The position numbers and the translations under genes are program-made. Below, one piece after another: positions 35,571 through 44,311 of a stretch of DNA of 64,000 nt. The stretch spans positions 1,302,001 through 1,366,000 of the forward strand of contig NZ_CP074197.1 of the NCBI RefSeq assembly GCF_023921805.1. Direction: 5' to 3'. Each line of letters opens with the position of its first letter. The first letter of the stretch is position 1. Under the pieces are notes generated by a model that saw nothing but the letters and a program-made list of their open reading frames with translations, was not told where the DNA came from and did no database searches. The DNA comes from Ruminococcus sp. FMBCY1. GTDB taxonomy: Bacteria; Bacillota; Clostridia; Oscillospirales; Acutalibacteraceae.

Positions 35571-35623
35571 TATTCCTACCGATAAAGTAGGTTTATTGTA
35601 ACACCACCGTTTCCGTTTGTCAA
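35571..35623 (-). promoter_or_regulatory. Promoter and inverted repeat of PLP-enzyme gene
   Basis: TTGACA (35618-35623), 17-bp spacer, TACAAT (35595-35600) on the minus strand. Next to the start point is CCTAC-N7-GTAGG (35575-35591), with AAACCTA as at the cystine operon. Confidence 0.7.
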
Positions 35624-35690
35624 TAGGTTTTAAAAATCTTTTTGAAAATAATGTAAATCGGATTTGTTTTTTGTGTTTTTGGAATATTTA

Positions 35691-35760
35691 AAACTATGGT
35701 TTAACAAATTGTTTCGACAAGCAATTATAAAAGCTTGGTCAACCTTTAAAAAGGCAAAAC
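35691..35760. repeat. Composite intergenic repeat, truncated copy
   Basis: Starts AAACTATGGTTTAAC, then AATTATAAAAGCTTGGTCAA and CCTTTAAAAAGG. Ends abruptly at the ptsH terminator. The rest of 35482-35812 is promoter DNA for the PLP-enzyme gene. Confidence 0.65.
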
Positions 35761-35763
35761 AAA

Positions 35764-35783
35764 AAGGGCGGAAAACCGCCCTT
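35764..35783 (-). terminator. Terminator of ptsH
   Basis: AAGGGCGG-AAAA-CCGCCCTT stem, followed by a T-rich run on the minus strand. Confidence 0.88.
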
Positions 35784-35812
35784 AAATTCTGAAAGAGTAT
35801 AAATTATTTAAC

Positions 35813-36076
35813 TTATTCAGCAAAACCTGACTCAACGAGAGCAACAAGACCGTCAACAGCCTCTGTTTCGTCTGAACCGTCAGCAATAACCTTGATGGTT
35901 GTACCGCCGATAATACCAAGTGACAATACGCCGAGAAGGCTCTTTGCATTAACTCGTCTTTCTTCCTTTTCTACCCATACAGTTGACTTGTATTCGTTAG
36001 CCTTCTGAATGAAAAATGTAGCTGGGCGAGCATGTAAGCCTGCCTTGTTCTGTACTAATACTTCCTTAACATACAT
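35813..36076 (-). CDS. ptsH: Phosphocarrier protein HPr
   Basis: 87 residues. His15 in KAGLHARPA is the phosphotransfer residue, and Ser46 in NAKSLLGVLSLGI is the HPr-kinase site, so both PTS flux and catabolite-control roles are possible. Crh is excluded because the His is present. No ptsI is beside it. It is monocistronic with its own terminator; the region 36077-36319 upstream is AT-rich and gene-free. Confidence 0.95.
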   Translation of the reverse strand: MYVKEVLVQNKAGLHARPATFFIQKANEYKSTVWVEKEERRVNAKSLLGVLSLGIIGGTTIKVIADGSDETEAVDGLVALVESGFAE

Positions 36077-36319
36077 TTTAAAATCCCTCTCTTGCCATAT
36101 AATTTAACCCGTTTTGTAATCCGACTGCATTTTGCAATCTTTTAATAAATATTATAGTATTTTTTCAAAAAAAGGTCAATAAGTTAATTAATTTTTGGTT
36201 TAATACTCACTTACAACCAAAAATTTCGGTCTGTTGTTGTGCAACTTTACTAAAACTGAAATTAAATTATATTAAGTATTGCTAAATATTATTTTGCAGC
36301 ACTAAATTATTGTTAATTC

Positions 36320-37015
36320 TTATTGCTGTTCTTTTATCTTTTCAAGCAAGTCCGGGCGCTTTGCACGGGTTACCTCAAGACTTTTTTCTTTCTGCCACTT
36401 TGCTATGTTTGCATGATGACCGCTCAAAAGCACTTCGGGCACTTCTTTGCCCCTCCATACCGACGGTTTTGTGTATTGAGGATACTCAAGCAAACCGTTA
36501 AAATGGCTTTCCTCGGTAAAACATTCATTATTTGAAAGTACACCCGGTACCATTCTTGAAAGTGCGTCCGTGAATACCATTGCAGGAAGTTCGCCGCCTG
36601 TAAGCACATAGTCGCCGATTGAAATTTCCTCGTCTATAAATTCATCAAGCAAACGCTGGTCGACGCCCTCGTAATGACCGCACAATATGCAGACATTCTC
36701 AATCTCAGCTATTTCCTTAAGTCTTTGCTGCGTAAGAGTTTTTCCCTGCGGTGACATATAAACAAAATGCGGTCTTTTGCCGATTTTATCGCATATATCC
36801 TCAAAGCAAAGCGCTATAGGCTCGGCTTTCATCAACATTCCCATTCCGCCGCCGTACGGGGTATCGTCAACTCGTCTGTGCTTGTCAAAAGCATAGTCAC
36901 GCAGTTGATGACAATGTATTTCAAGCGCACCGCTTTTTTGTGCTCTGCCGATTATACTGTCACCCAAAACAGGAGTAAACATCTCGGGGAATAAGGTTAT
37001 TATATCAATCCTCAT
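36320..37015 (-). CDS. trmD: tRNA (guanine-N1)-methyltransferase
   Basis: Methylates G37 of tRNAs, preventing frameshifts. 231 residues from ATG 37015 (MRIDIITLFPEMF, the canonical TrmD start). SPOUT-fold knot motifs CGHYEGVDQRLLDEFIDEEI and SIGDYVLTGGELPAMV, plus DDTPYGGGMGMLM. Overlaps the rimM stop. Only rimM of the usual rpsP-rimM-trmD-rplS group is present next to it. Confidence 0.96.
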   Translation of the reverse strand: MRIDIITLFPEMFTPVLGDSIIGRAQKSGALEIHCHQLRDYAFDKHRRVDDTPYGGGMGMLMKAEPIALCFEDICDKIGKRPHFVYMSPQGKTLTQQRLKEIAEIENVCILCGHYEGVDQRLLDEFIDEEISIGDYVLTGGELPAMVFTDALSRMVPGVLSNNECFTEESHFNGLLEYPQYTKPSVWRGKEVPEVLLSGHHANIAKWQKEKSLEVTRAKRPDLLEKIKEQQ

Positions 37016-37520
37016 CGTCAAATATTCCTTTCATCGGGCGAATAAGAACATATCCGTCATCAACATTGGTTTCTGTAATAACCTCGTCAATAACGGGTGC
37101 AAGATATTTTTTGCCGTTGTCATCTGTTATCTCATAAACATCATTAGCACCTGTGCGCAAAACATCTGTAATTTTGCCGTAAACAGTTGCATTGTCGGCG
37201 TCTTTTACCTCAAGGCCGAGCAAATCCTGAACAAAGTTTACACCCTCGTCAAGGACGATCTCCTCTCGGTCGATATAAATTGTCTTGCCTCTCATTTTAT
37301 CCGCCTGCTCAATTGTATCTATTCCGTCAACCTTGCAAAGCACAATATTTTTGTGAGGGCGTGACTTAACTTTTATGCTCTCTCTGCCCTGCTCGTCAAG
37401 ATAAAGTTTTTTAAAGCAGCACAAAAATTCGGGACTGTCGCACCACGGGTCAATTCTTAATTCGCCTTTTATGCCGTGAGTGCCTACAATTTTTCCGCTG
37501 TCAAGAAATCTTTTTTTCAT
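37005..37520 (-). CDS. rimM: Ribosome maturation factor RimM
   Basis: 171 residues from the ATG at 37520 after GGATGG; the frame extends 23 codons further up but lacks a ribosome site there. Start motif GKIVGTHGIKGELRIDPW and the C-terminal PRC-barrel (VQDLLGLEVKD, YLAPVIDEVI) are characteristic. Acts in 30S head assembly. Directly upstream of trmD with an 11-bp overlap. Confidence 0.95.
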   Translation of the reverse strand: MKKRFLDSGKIVGTHGIKGELRIDPWCDSPEFLCCFKKLYLDEQGRESIKVKSRPHKNIVLCKVDGIDTIEQADKMRGKTIYIDREEIVLDEGVNFVQDLLGLEVKDADNATVYGKITDVLRTGANDVYEITDDNGKKYLAPVIDEVITETNVDDGYVLIRPMKGIFDDED

Positions 37521-37592
37521 ATATACACCATCCGTAATTTTTTCTTTCATTTGACTACATATTTTAACATAATTTTCGGCTGTGGGCAACTA

Positions 37593-38129
37593 TTATATAT
37601 GACTGTGCATACTGATAAATATTTCGCTTATAAGGTCGGCGATATATTCTTCGCTCTCTGCCATTCCGCCTCTTACCCACTTTTTTAAAATACTTGACGC
37701 ACCGCTTTCGAGAAATGTAAACATATACTCAAGTTTGGTCTGCGGAATATCCTTTTTGCCAAATGCCGCACAATACTCTTTTTTGAGCTCCGCATACATT
37801 TCGTCAAGTAATTTAGTCTGGATATTGTTATTGAAAACCACTTTGTAAAAATCCGAATACTTCTTTACAAAGCGCACAATCCAAAGGAAATTCACCTTGC
37901 CGTTCTGCGTAAATTTAAAATTATAATCCTTTAATTCTTCAACATAGCTGATTTCTATTTGAGAAATCATATCGTAAACATCGGCGAAATGGTGATAAAA
38001 GGTAACTCTGTTCACTCCCGCCTGCTTACAGAGAGAGGTTACTGTAATTTTGCTCAAAGGCATTTGCTCAAGCATATCAAAAAGTGTCTGCTTGAGTGCC
38101 TTTGTGGTATTTTTTACTCTTTTATCCAT
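37593..38129 (-). CDS. TetR-family regulator
   Basis: 178 residues. N-terminal TetR HTH: KNTTKALKQTLFDMLEQM, SKITVTSLCKQAGVNRVTFY, HHFADVYDMI. The C-terminal domain is of the short TetR_C_8/DhaS-like kind. It lies upstream of rimM on the same strand and divergent from glgB, with 231 bp between the starts. Target unknown; the divergent glgB is the first candidate by position only. Confidence 0.88.
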   Translation of the reverse strand: MDKRVKNTTKALKQTLFDMLEQMPLSKITVTSLCKQAGVNRVTFYHHFADVYDMISQIEISYVEELKDYNFKFTQNGKVNFLWIVRFVKKYSDFYKVVFNNNIQTKLLDEMYAELKKEYCAAFGKKDIPQTKLEYMFTFLESGASSILKKWVRGGMAESEEYIADLISEIFISMHSHI

Positions 38130-38360
38130 AAAATTTCACCTTAAATTTTTTTGAAAAAATAAACAAATTTTAATAATTTGTAAAATAATTTACATAAAAA
38201 TTAAAATTAACTCTTGTATATTTGTGTAGAATATATTATACTATAAACATATAATTAAATCAAGGGAAACACTGTAAAAGCATACTGCGGATTTATTTTT
38301 TGTAAAAACGAGCAATATGCGCCCTTTTCCCAAATTTCTTAAAGAAAAGAGGATATATAA

Positions 38361-40454
38361 ATGGCTTTTAGTTTAAATGACAAAAGAACTCCGCTTGAAC
38401 AGTTTTTGCAGGGCGAATCTGTTACAGCTTATGAATTTATGGGCTCTCATTTTGTAAACTGGGGCGACAGAGACGGCGTTGTGTTCAGAGTATGGGCACC
38501 AAACGCACTTTCCGTATCCGTTGTAGGTGATTTCAACGATTGGAACCCCGATGCAAACTATATGTATAAAATCGACAATTCAGGCGTATGGGAATTGTTT
38601 ATTGAGGGTGTATGGGAATATGCTTGCTATAAATATTGCGTAGAAACTCCGTCAATGCAAAAGGTAATGAAAACCGACCCATATGCATTCCATTGCCAGA
38701 CAAGACCTGATAACGCATCTCGTGTATATGAAATTCACGGTTATGAATGGAACGACAGCGAGTGGCTTGAGCACAAGAAAGCTCACCCGCACAAGAACGC
38801 TCCTATCAATGTATATGAAATGCACGCAGGTTCTTGGAGAAAATACGAGGACGGCAATGTATTCAGCTATAGAAAGCTCGCCGAGGAGCTTATTCCTTAT
38901 GTAAAAGAAATGGGCTACACTCACATTGAGTTTATGCCTCTTACAGAATATCCGTTTGACGGCAGCTGGGGCTATCAGGTAACAGGTTACTTTGCGGCAA
39001 CTTCCCGTTACGGTACTCCTAAAGACCTTATGTATTTTGTTGACAAATGTCATCAGGAAGGTATCGGCGTTATTCTTGACTGGGTACCTGCTCACTTCCC
39101 CAAGGACGAGCACGGTCTTGGCAGATTTGACGGTACAGGCTGTTATGAATACGAGGATTGGAGAATCGGCGAACACAAGGAATGGGGTACATATATCTTT
39201 AACTATGCACGTTACGAAGTAGCAAGTTTCTTGCTTTCATCCGCAATGTTCTGGCTTGACCAATATCATATTGACGGCATCAGAGTTGACGCCGTTGCAT
39301 CTATGCTCTACCTCGACTACAACCGTAAAGACGGCGAATGGCTTGCAAATATCTACGGCGGCAGAGAAAATCTTGTTGCTGTTGATTTCTTACAGAAGCT
39401 TAACACTGTTGTGCATATGTTCCACCCGGAAGCTATGATGATTGCCGAAGAGAGCACAGCATGGCCGAATGTTACCGGTTTCCCGCCAAAGGATATGGGA
39501 CTTGGATTTGACTACAAGTGGAATATGGGTTGGATGAACGATATGCTCTCATACATCAGCCTTGACCCGCTTTACAGAAATTATCACCACGATACTCTTA
39601 CATTCAGTATGGTTTACGCATTCAGCGAAAGCTTTATGCTCCCTATCTCTCATGATGAAGTTGTTTACGGCAAAGGCTCGCTTATCAACAAAATGCCGGG
39701 TCTGTATGACAACAAGTTTGCGGGCGTAAGAGGATTCCTTGCTTATATGCTTGCTCATCCCGGTAAAAAACTTATGTTTATGGGCAGTGAGCTCGGACAG
39801 TTTGACGAGTGGAATTCTACCGAACAGCTCCAGTGGAACTTGCTCGGCTACGAAAAGCACCGTCAGCTTAATCACTTCTTTGCAACAGCAAATAAATTCT
39901 ATTGCGATACACCTGCAATGCACGAAAACGACTACGACTGGAACGGTTTTCAGTGGATTGCTCTCGACGATTATAAGCATAGCATTATTTCTTTCAGAAG
40001 AATTGCTTATGACGGAAGCGAAGTTATTGTTGTATGTAACTTCCAGCCAATGCTCCGTGAGAACTACAAAATCGGTGTTCCGAAGTTTGGTATCTATAAA
40101 GAAGTTCTCAACTCCGAGGCAGAGGAATTCGGCGGCTGCGGTATCGTAAACGAGGGCGAATTAAAGGCACAGGATGCAGCCGATCACGATCTTCCGTACT
40201 CAATCAACATTACGCTTGCACCGCTTTCCGTAATCTACATTGAGCTTGACAAGGAACTTCCTGCACCCGAAAAGCCAAAGGAGAAAAAGACTACAAACCG
40301 CAAGGCTGCCGCTCTTAAGAAAGCAAAGGCTGAAAAAGCCGCAAAAGCTGAAAGCAAGGCAGAAGAAAAAGTCGATGAAAAGCCTGTAGTTGAAGAAAAG
40401 GAAGAAACTAAGGAAACTAAAGCTGAAGAAAAAATTGAAACAGTTGAAGAATAA
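38361..40454 (+). CDS. glgB: 1,4-alpha-glucan branching enzyme with charged tail
   Basis: GH13 branching enzyme for glycogen. 697 residues. CBM48-type N-terminal domain (about 20-115), then a GH13 barrel with catalytic Asp310 (GIRVDAVASML), the acid Glu in AEEST (363-364) and Asp432 (SHDEVVYGKGSL), then the all-beta C domain. From about residue 632 the protein carries a Lys/Glu/Ala-rich tail of some 65 residues (KAAALKKAKAEKAAKAESKA and similar) that branching enzymes normally lack. No other glycogen genes are adjacent. A terminator follows at 40533. Confidence 0.95.
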   Translation: MAFSLNDKRTPLEQFLQGESVTAYEFMGSHFVNWGDRDGVVFRVWAPNALSVSVVGDFNDWNPDANYMYKIDNSGVWELFIEGVWEYACYKYCVETPSMQKVMKTDPYAFHCQTRPDNASRVYEIHGYEWNDSEWLEHKKAHPHKNAPINVYEMHAGSWRKYEDGNVFSYRKLAEELIPYVKEMGYTHIEFMPLTEYPFDGSWGYQVTGYFAATSRYGTPKDLMYFVDKCHQEGIGVILDWVPAHFPKDEHGLGRFDGTGCYEYEDWRIGEHKEWGTYIFNYARYEVASFLLSSAMFWLDQYHIDGIRVDAVASMLYLDYNRKDGEWLANIYGGRENLVAVDFLQKLNTVVHMFHPEAMMIAEESTAWPNVTGFPPKDMGLGFDYKWNMGWMNDMLSYISLDPLYRNYHHDTLTFSMVYAFSESFMLPISHDEVVYGKGSLINKMPGLYDNKFAGVRGFLAYMLAHPGKKLMFMGSELGQFDEWNSTEQLQWNLLGYEKHRQLNHFFATANKFYCDTPAMHENDYDWNGFQWIALDDYKHSIISFRRIAYDGSEVIVVCNFQPMLRENYKIGVPKFGIYKEVLNSEAEEFGGCGIVNEGELKAQDAADHDLPYSINITLAPLSVIYIELDKELPAPEKPKEKKTTNRKAAALKKAKAEKAAKAESKAEEKVDEKPVVEEKEETKETKAEEKIETVEE

Positions 40455-40532
40455 CAACTGATTAGGTGAATTTTTCAGTTTTTAAATTAATTTTATATTA
40501 AGGTCATTTTTGTCCGACCTCTTTATAATCGG

Positions 40533-40565
40533 AAATGCAGACAGGGATCTTCCCTATCTGCATTT
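40533..40565 (+). terminator. Terminator of glgB
   Basis: AAATGCAGA / TCTGCATTT stem with inner AGGGA/TCCCT pairing, followed by CTTTTT. Confidence 0.88.
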
Positions 40566-40596
40566 CTTTTTGGGCTCTTTATCAAAAGTTAGGATG

Positions 40597-40884
40597 AATT
40601 ATGGTTTGGCGGAGTGTCGGTCGGGCATTGAAATTTAGCTAACGCTAAATTATCCTCCCAAAAACAAAAAAGTTTACTCAATTTTTCAAAAATTGCGGGT
40701 TTTGGCAGCGCCCATAAAATCTTCCGATATAACAATTTATCAGGCGCAAACAGCAGGCTGTTTGGTTATCCTTAGATTGCATAAACGGAAAGTATTTGTG
40801 GGCTTTGCCCACACCCACGACCTTTGAAAAGGTCGACCAAACTTTTATAATTGATTGGCAAATCAATTTGATAAACCATAATTT
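40597..40884. repeat. Composite intergenic repeat
   Basis: GAATTATGGTTTGGC at one end (40596-40610) and ATAAACCATAATTTA at the other. Internal TGAAATTTAGCTAACGCTAA, GCAAACAGCAGGCTGTTTG, GTGGGCTTTGCCCAC and GACCTTTGAAAAGGTCGACC hairpins. Occupies most of 40455-40918. Confidence 0.85.
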
Positions 40885-40918
40885 ATTATTGTTACCCAGA
40901 TATTCAGAATAGTACCTT

Positions 40919-41071
40919 TTAATTTTGTGCAAAAAATGATGATAAAATCTCTCTTATTGCAGCCGCTTTTGAAAGAGTGCATTTGACTGCGTATTTTTCA
41001 ATTTGAGAATTTAATTCATCATCAACCCTAACTTTTATATCATGAGTAAGATTTTCACTCGGTCTACCCAT
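40919..41071 (-). CDS. Ribbon-helix-helix (CopG-like) small regulator
   Basis: 50 residues from the ATG at 41071: MGRPSENLTHDIKVRVDDEL begins a basic N-terminus and the beta-strand that reads the DNA groove (DIKVRVD), followed by two helices (NSQIEKYAVKC, SKAAAIREILSSFFA). The start is uncertain: no good ribosome site precedes the ATG, and the frame stays open further upstream with KKTDNPK, also typical of the family. Follows a 47-residue gene on the same strand. Possibly the antitoxin or regulator left from a mobile element. Confidence 0.6.
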   Translation of the reverse strand: MGRPSENLTHDIKVRVDDELNSQIEKYAVKCTLSKAAAIREILSSFFAQN

Positions 41072-41148
41072 TTTGGGGTTATCTGTTTTTTTAATATAAG
41101 CCGTAAATATAACTTCCTTTCTCTTGATATTAAATATAAGGCTCTGAT

Positions 41149-41292
41149 TTAATCGTCAGAGCTTGTTCTTTTTGCCTCGGCAATTACTTCATCAATTAAC
41201 TCTTTTGCTTTATCAATATTATCACTGTCAAGCAACGCTTTGATAGATAGCAATAAAGTAAGTATCTCAAGTCTTGTCATATCTTCTTTCAT
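41149..41292 (-). CDS. 47-residue unknown protein
   Basis: MKEDMTRLEILTLLLSIKAL and KAKELIDEVIAEAKRTSSDD, two amphipathic helices. AAGGAG lies six bases before the ATG, which is the main reason to believe in it. No family recognised. Upstream of the ribbon-helix-helix gene by 77 bp and probably co-transcribed, with a weak GGCTCTGA/TCAGAGCT hairpin between. Confidence 0.5.
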   Translation of the reverse strand: MKEDMTRLEILTLLLSIKALLDSDNIDKAKELIDEVIAEAKRTSSDD

Positions 41293-41469
41293 TTTAATCT
41301 CCTTTCTGACGCTTGCAGTCTATTCGTCTTTGTTCACCTCTATTGAGTGTAATTATATCATGTTCTTTCAGAACTCAAAAGTCAAGCGTTTTTTTAAATT
41401 TATTTCAATGCATTTTTCTGTAGTACACTGTTTTTCCTTGTATTTCTGTGTATCACGATATAAAAACAA

Positions 41470-41506
41470 CCGCATTAAAAAGCTGAAAAACAGTTTTCTA
41501 ATGCGG
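41470..41506 (-). terminator. Terminator of tRNA-Met
   Basis: CCGCATTA / TAATGCGG outer stem with AAACTG/CAGTTT inside; located just after the tRNA CCA on the minus strand, followed by TTGTTTTTA. Confidence 0.8.
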
Positions 41507-41514
41507 TTTTTGCT

Positions 41515-41591
41515 TGGTGCGCCAACAGGGACTCGAACCCCGGACCGACCGGTTATGAGCCGGTAGCTCTAACCAACTGAGCTATTGGCGC
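41515..41591 (-). tRNA. tRNA-Met (CAT)
   Basis: 77 nt: acceptor GCGCCAA / TTGGCGC, D-arm AGCTCAGTTGGTTAGAGCT, anticodon stem ACCGG/CCGGT with CTCATAA loop, T-arm GGGGTTCGAGTCCCT, encoded CCA. Acceptor pair G1-C72 argues against initiator. A CAT anticodon may also be lysidine-modified tRNA-Ile; without identity elements checked I prefer elongator Met. Confidence 0.88.
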
Positions 41592-41725
41592 GTATTTATT
41601 TTACGCAAGTGATATTATATCATATTATATCTGTATTGTCAATCTTTTCATTTAATTTTATAAGAATTTTTGTTTCTGTATTATTCAAAAAGTATATAAA
41701 AGCACTGCTTTTTGCAACAAATTTA

Positions 41726-41754
41726 TTGAAATTCCTACATATTCGTGGTACAAT
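41726..41754 (+). promoter_or_regulatory. Promoter of DUF1015 gene
   Basis: TTGAAA (41726-41731), 17-bp spacer, TACAAT (41749-41754), 90 bp upstream of the start codon. Confidence 0.7.
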
Positions 41755-41843
41755 ATATATGATAGTATTATTTTTTCTTATAATTCTTATAATTTTATAT
41801 TCCTTGTTCGGGAATTTTATTAATTCAATTGGAGGTAACGGCT

Positions 41844-43133
41844 ATGGCAGTTATTAAAGCATTCAAAGGTATGAGATACAACACCGCAAAGGCAGGCGAA
41901 ATTTCCTCTCTTTGCTGTCCTCCGTACGACATAATCAGCGAGCAAGAAAGACTTGCTTTTATTAAAGAAAACGAATACAACATTATTCGTCTTGAATTGC
42001 CAAAAGAGGGTGAAAATCCTTACGCTTGCGCAAGAGATATTTTAAAAATGTGGCAGGATAAAGGCATTTTGAAAATTGAGGATAAGCCTGCTATCTATAT
42101 TTACGAGGAAGAATTTTCCGTTGGCAACACACGCAAAAGCATAAAGGGCATTATTGCGAGAGTTCAGCTTGAAGAATTTTCAAAAGGCATTATCTTACCG
42201 CACGAATTTACCCTTTCAAAGGCTAAAGAAGACCGTTTAAATCTTATGAAAGCAACAAACTGCAATTTCAGTCAGATTTACGCTCTCTATATGGACGAAA
42301 AACATACAACTCTCGCTACCATTGATGAGCAGTCAAAGGCAAAAGCCGACCTTGAATTTACAGACGAAACGGGTGTTACACATCGCCTTTGGATTGAAAC
42401 CGACGAAGAAATCATTGCGAAGCTTGTTGCCGATTTTGCAGACAGAAAACTATATATTGCCGACGGTCACCACAGATACGAAACCGCTCTCAATTACAGA
42501 AATTATTGCAGAGAAAACGGCATTTCAAAGCCGGGCGATCCGCAGGACTTCCAGATGATTTACCTCGTAGATATGGAGCATCCGGGACTTGTGGTATTCC
42601 CTACCCACCGCCTTGTGAGAGATTTACCGAACTTCGACAAAGAGGCGGTACTCGAAAAGTGCTCCGAATTCTTCTACATAGACGAAAAAGAAGGCACGGA
42701 CACCATGGAGGAAGATTTGAAAAAACTCTATGACGAGGGCAAAAAAGCATTCGGTTTCTATTGCGGCAAGGGCGAATGGTTCTTGCTGACACTCAAAAAT
42801 ATCGACTTTATGAGCCAAATGCTCCCCAATGTAAGCAAGGCGTCACAGTCGCTTGATGTTTCTGTTCTCCATACACTTATTCTTGAAAAAATCTTTGGAA
42901 TTGACAAGGAAAATATGGCAAAACAGATTAACCTTACATACACAAAATTCTTTACAGAGGCAATTGACGGAGTTGACAAAGGCGAGTTTCAATGCTCATT
43001 TGTACTCAACCCTACAAGAGTTACCGAAATTCGTGATGTTGCCGCCGCAGGAGAAAAAATGCCGCAGAAATCCACATATTTCTATCCAAAAATGATTACA
43101 GGTATGGTAATGAACAATCTTGGAGTTGATTAA
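41844..43133 (+). CDS. DUF1015 family protein (SerK-like)
   Basis: 429 residues from ATG 41844, eight bases after GGAGG; an upstream TTG is rejected. Family signatures: MAVIKAFKGMRYNTAKAGEI, CCPPYDIISEQE, and YIADGHHRYETALNYRNYC, the last holding the conserved DGHHR(Y/F) catalytic-type motif. Relatives include free-serine kinase SerK and SbnI, so ATP/ADP-dependent serine phosphorylation is a possible activity, not shown here. Followed at once by the NimA-like gene; the two are an operon. Confidence 0.85.
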   Translation: MAVIKAFKGMRYNTAKAGEISSLCCPPYDIISEQERLAFIKENEYNIIRLELPKEGENPYACARDILKMWQDKGILKIEDKPAIYIYEEEFSVGNTRKSIKGIIARVQLEEFSKGIILPHEFTLSKAKEDRLNLMKATNCNFSQIYALYMDEKHTTLATIDEQSKAKADLEFTDETGVTHRLWIETDEEIIAKLVADFADRKLYIADGHHRYETALNYRNYCRENGISKPGDPQDFQMIYLVDMEHPGLVVFPTHRLVRDLPNFDKEAVLEKCSEFFYIDEKEGTDTMEEDLKKLYDEGKKAFGFYCGKGEWFLLTLKNIDFMSQMLPNVSKASQSLDVSVLHTLILEKIFGIDKENMAKQINLTYTKFFTEAIDGVDKGEFQCSFVLNPTRVTEIRDVAAAGEKMPQKSTYFYPKMITGMVMNNLGVD

Positions 43134-43134
43134 T

Positions 43135-43611
43135 ATGAAAGACTATGAAATCCGCAGAAAAGACAGAGCAGTTGACGAAAATGCCGCCTTAGAAATTCTG
43201 AAATCGGGCAGCTTCGGTGTGCTTTCTACCATCGGCGCAGACGGCTATCCGTACGGTGTACCCGTAAACTACGCTTACGATGACGGCAAAATCTACTTTC
43301 ACTGTGCCAAAAATGTCGGTCACAAACAGGATAACCTAAGATTTTCGGGCAAAGTTTCGTTTACTGTCGTTACAAAATCAGATGTTATTTCCGAAAAATT
43401 CACAACAGGTTATGAAAGTGCCATTGCCTTTGGTTATGCGTCAAAAACAGTTACCGAAAAAGAAAAAGCACTGCGGCTTCTGGTGCAAAAATACTCTCCC
43501 GAATTTGCGGAAGACGGTGAAAACCATATAAAAGGCGCATTTGAACGCACAGATGTTTTTGTGATAGAAATTGAAAAACTTACCGCAAAAGCTAATAAAA
43601 AGACGGTTTAA
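43135..43611 (+). CDS. NimA-like / PNPOx-fold flavoprotein
   Basis: 158 residues from ATG 43135, after GGAG inside the end of the upstream gene. The split-barrel FMN-binding fold is shown by IRRKDRAVDENAALEIL, GVLSTIGADGYPYGVPVNYA, YFHCAKNVGHKQDNLR and SFTVVTKSDV. This is the group that includes 5-nitroimidazole reductase NimA, where it confers drug resistance in anaerobes; here a housekeeping flavin or heme role is equally possible. Confidence 0.88.
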   Translation: MKDYEIRRKDRAVDENAALEILKSGSFGVLSTIGADGYPYGVPVNYAYDDGKIYFHCAKNVGHKQDNLRFSGKVSFTVVTKSDVISEKFTTGYESAIAFGYASKTVTEKEKALRLLVQKYSPEFAEDGENHIKGAFERTDVFVIEIEKLTAKANKKTV

Positions 43612-43615
43612 TAAA

Positions 43616-43835
43616 ATTTAGGTCAAGCCTTTTTAAAGGCTTGCGGGTTTGGGCAGCGACCATAATATCTTCCGATATTGCAATTTATCAGGCGCAAACA
43701 GTCACGCTGTTTGCGTGCTTGCACTTAGTTTGAAAAAACAGGCGACAGCCATTAAAACAGAATTATTTATTTTTGAAAAGGTTGACCAAACTTTTATAAT
43801 TGATTGACGAAGCATTCTTTTAAACAATGATAATC
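43616..43835. repeat. Composite intergenic repeat
   Basis: Contains GGTCAAGCCTTTTTAAAGGC, GCAAACAGTCACGCTGTTTG, GGTTGACCAAACTTTTATAA. Ends are degenerate compared with other copies. Lies between the NimA-like gene and a shared terminator. Confidence 0.8.
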
Positions 43836-43870
43836 TTTTACTCTCAACTCAACAAAAATTAACAAACAGC

Positions 43871-43906
43871 AAAAATCCCTGTTCAGCGCTGAACAGGGAT
43901 TTTTTA
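43871..43906. terminator. Bidirectional terminator
   Basis: AAAAATCCCTGTTCAGCGCT and its complement form a 17-bp perfect hairpin with T runs on both sides. Serves the NimA-like gene (plus) and the DUF1284 gene (minus). Confidence 0.92.
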
Positions 43907-43927
43907 TATGGGGATGTTGTAAGCTTA

Positions 43928-44311
43928 TTAAATATCGTAACATTTCCACTGACAATTTTTGCAGACTTCACTAAGTTTTCCTTGTGAAATTATCCTGCTT
44001 TTTGCCATATCTTTAAGCGCAAGCCACTCGATTTCGTCACCGATTTTTAAATTATATTCTTTCAGACAAGCATTGTCAAAACTTGCCACTTTATCATTAT
44101 CGGCACAAAGCTGTGATTTATTATTCGGGCATTTACTGCAAAGAACATCATTACAACTGCCCGTTAAGGTAATCAGCGGATTTTCTTTATTCAGATATTC
44201 AATTACATTTGTCATATTCTGCACAAAATCACTGCTGTAGCCTTTTCCTACGAAAAATTGTATGCAAAGGCTGTGGTGCGGTCGCAGATTAAAGCTTGAT
44301 AACTTTGTCAA
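43928..44311 (-). CDS. DUF1284 cysteine-rich protein
   Basis: 127 residues. LRPHHSLCIQFFVGKGYS is the DUF1284 start; further Cys at LTGSCNDVLCSKCPNN, QLCADND, CLKEYNL and VCKNCQWKCYDI, eight or more in all, suggest metal or iron-sulfur binding. Function unknown in the family; it is often beside bioY in Firmicutes. The frame overlaps the end of bioY by 23 bp. Confidence 0.78.
   Translation of the reverse strand: MTKLSSFNLRPHHSLCIQFFVGKGYSSDFVQNMTNVIEYLNKENPLITLTGSCNDVLCSKCPNNKSQLCADNDKVASFDNACLKEYNLKIGDEIEWLALKDMAKSRIISQGKLSEVCKNCQWKCYDI

Noticed and set aside
35482..35640. T-box or SAM riboswitch before the PLP enzyme
   Set aside because: No specifier-loop, AGGGTGG T-box sequence or S-box core found; only a promoter and an inverted repeat.
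41829..41843. TTG start adding five residues to the DUF1015 protein
   Set aside because: Overlaps GGAGG; the ATG at 41844 has the right spacing and family start.
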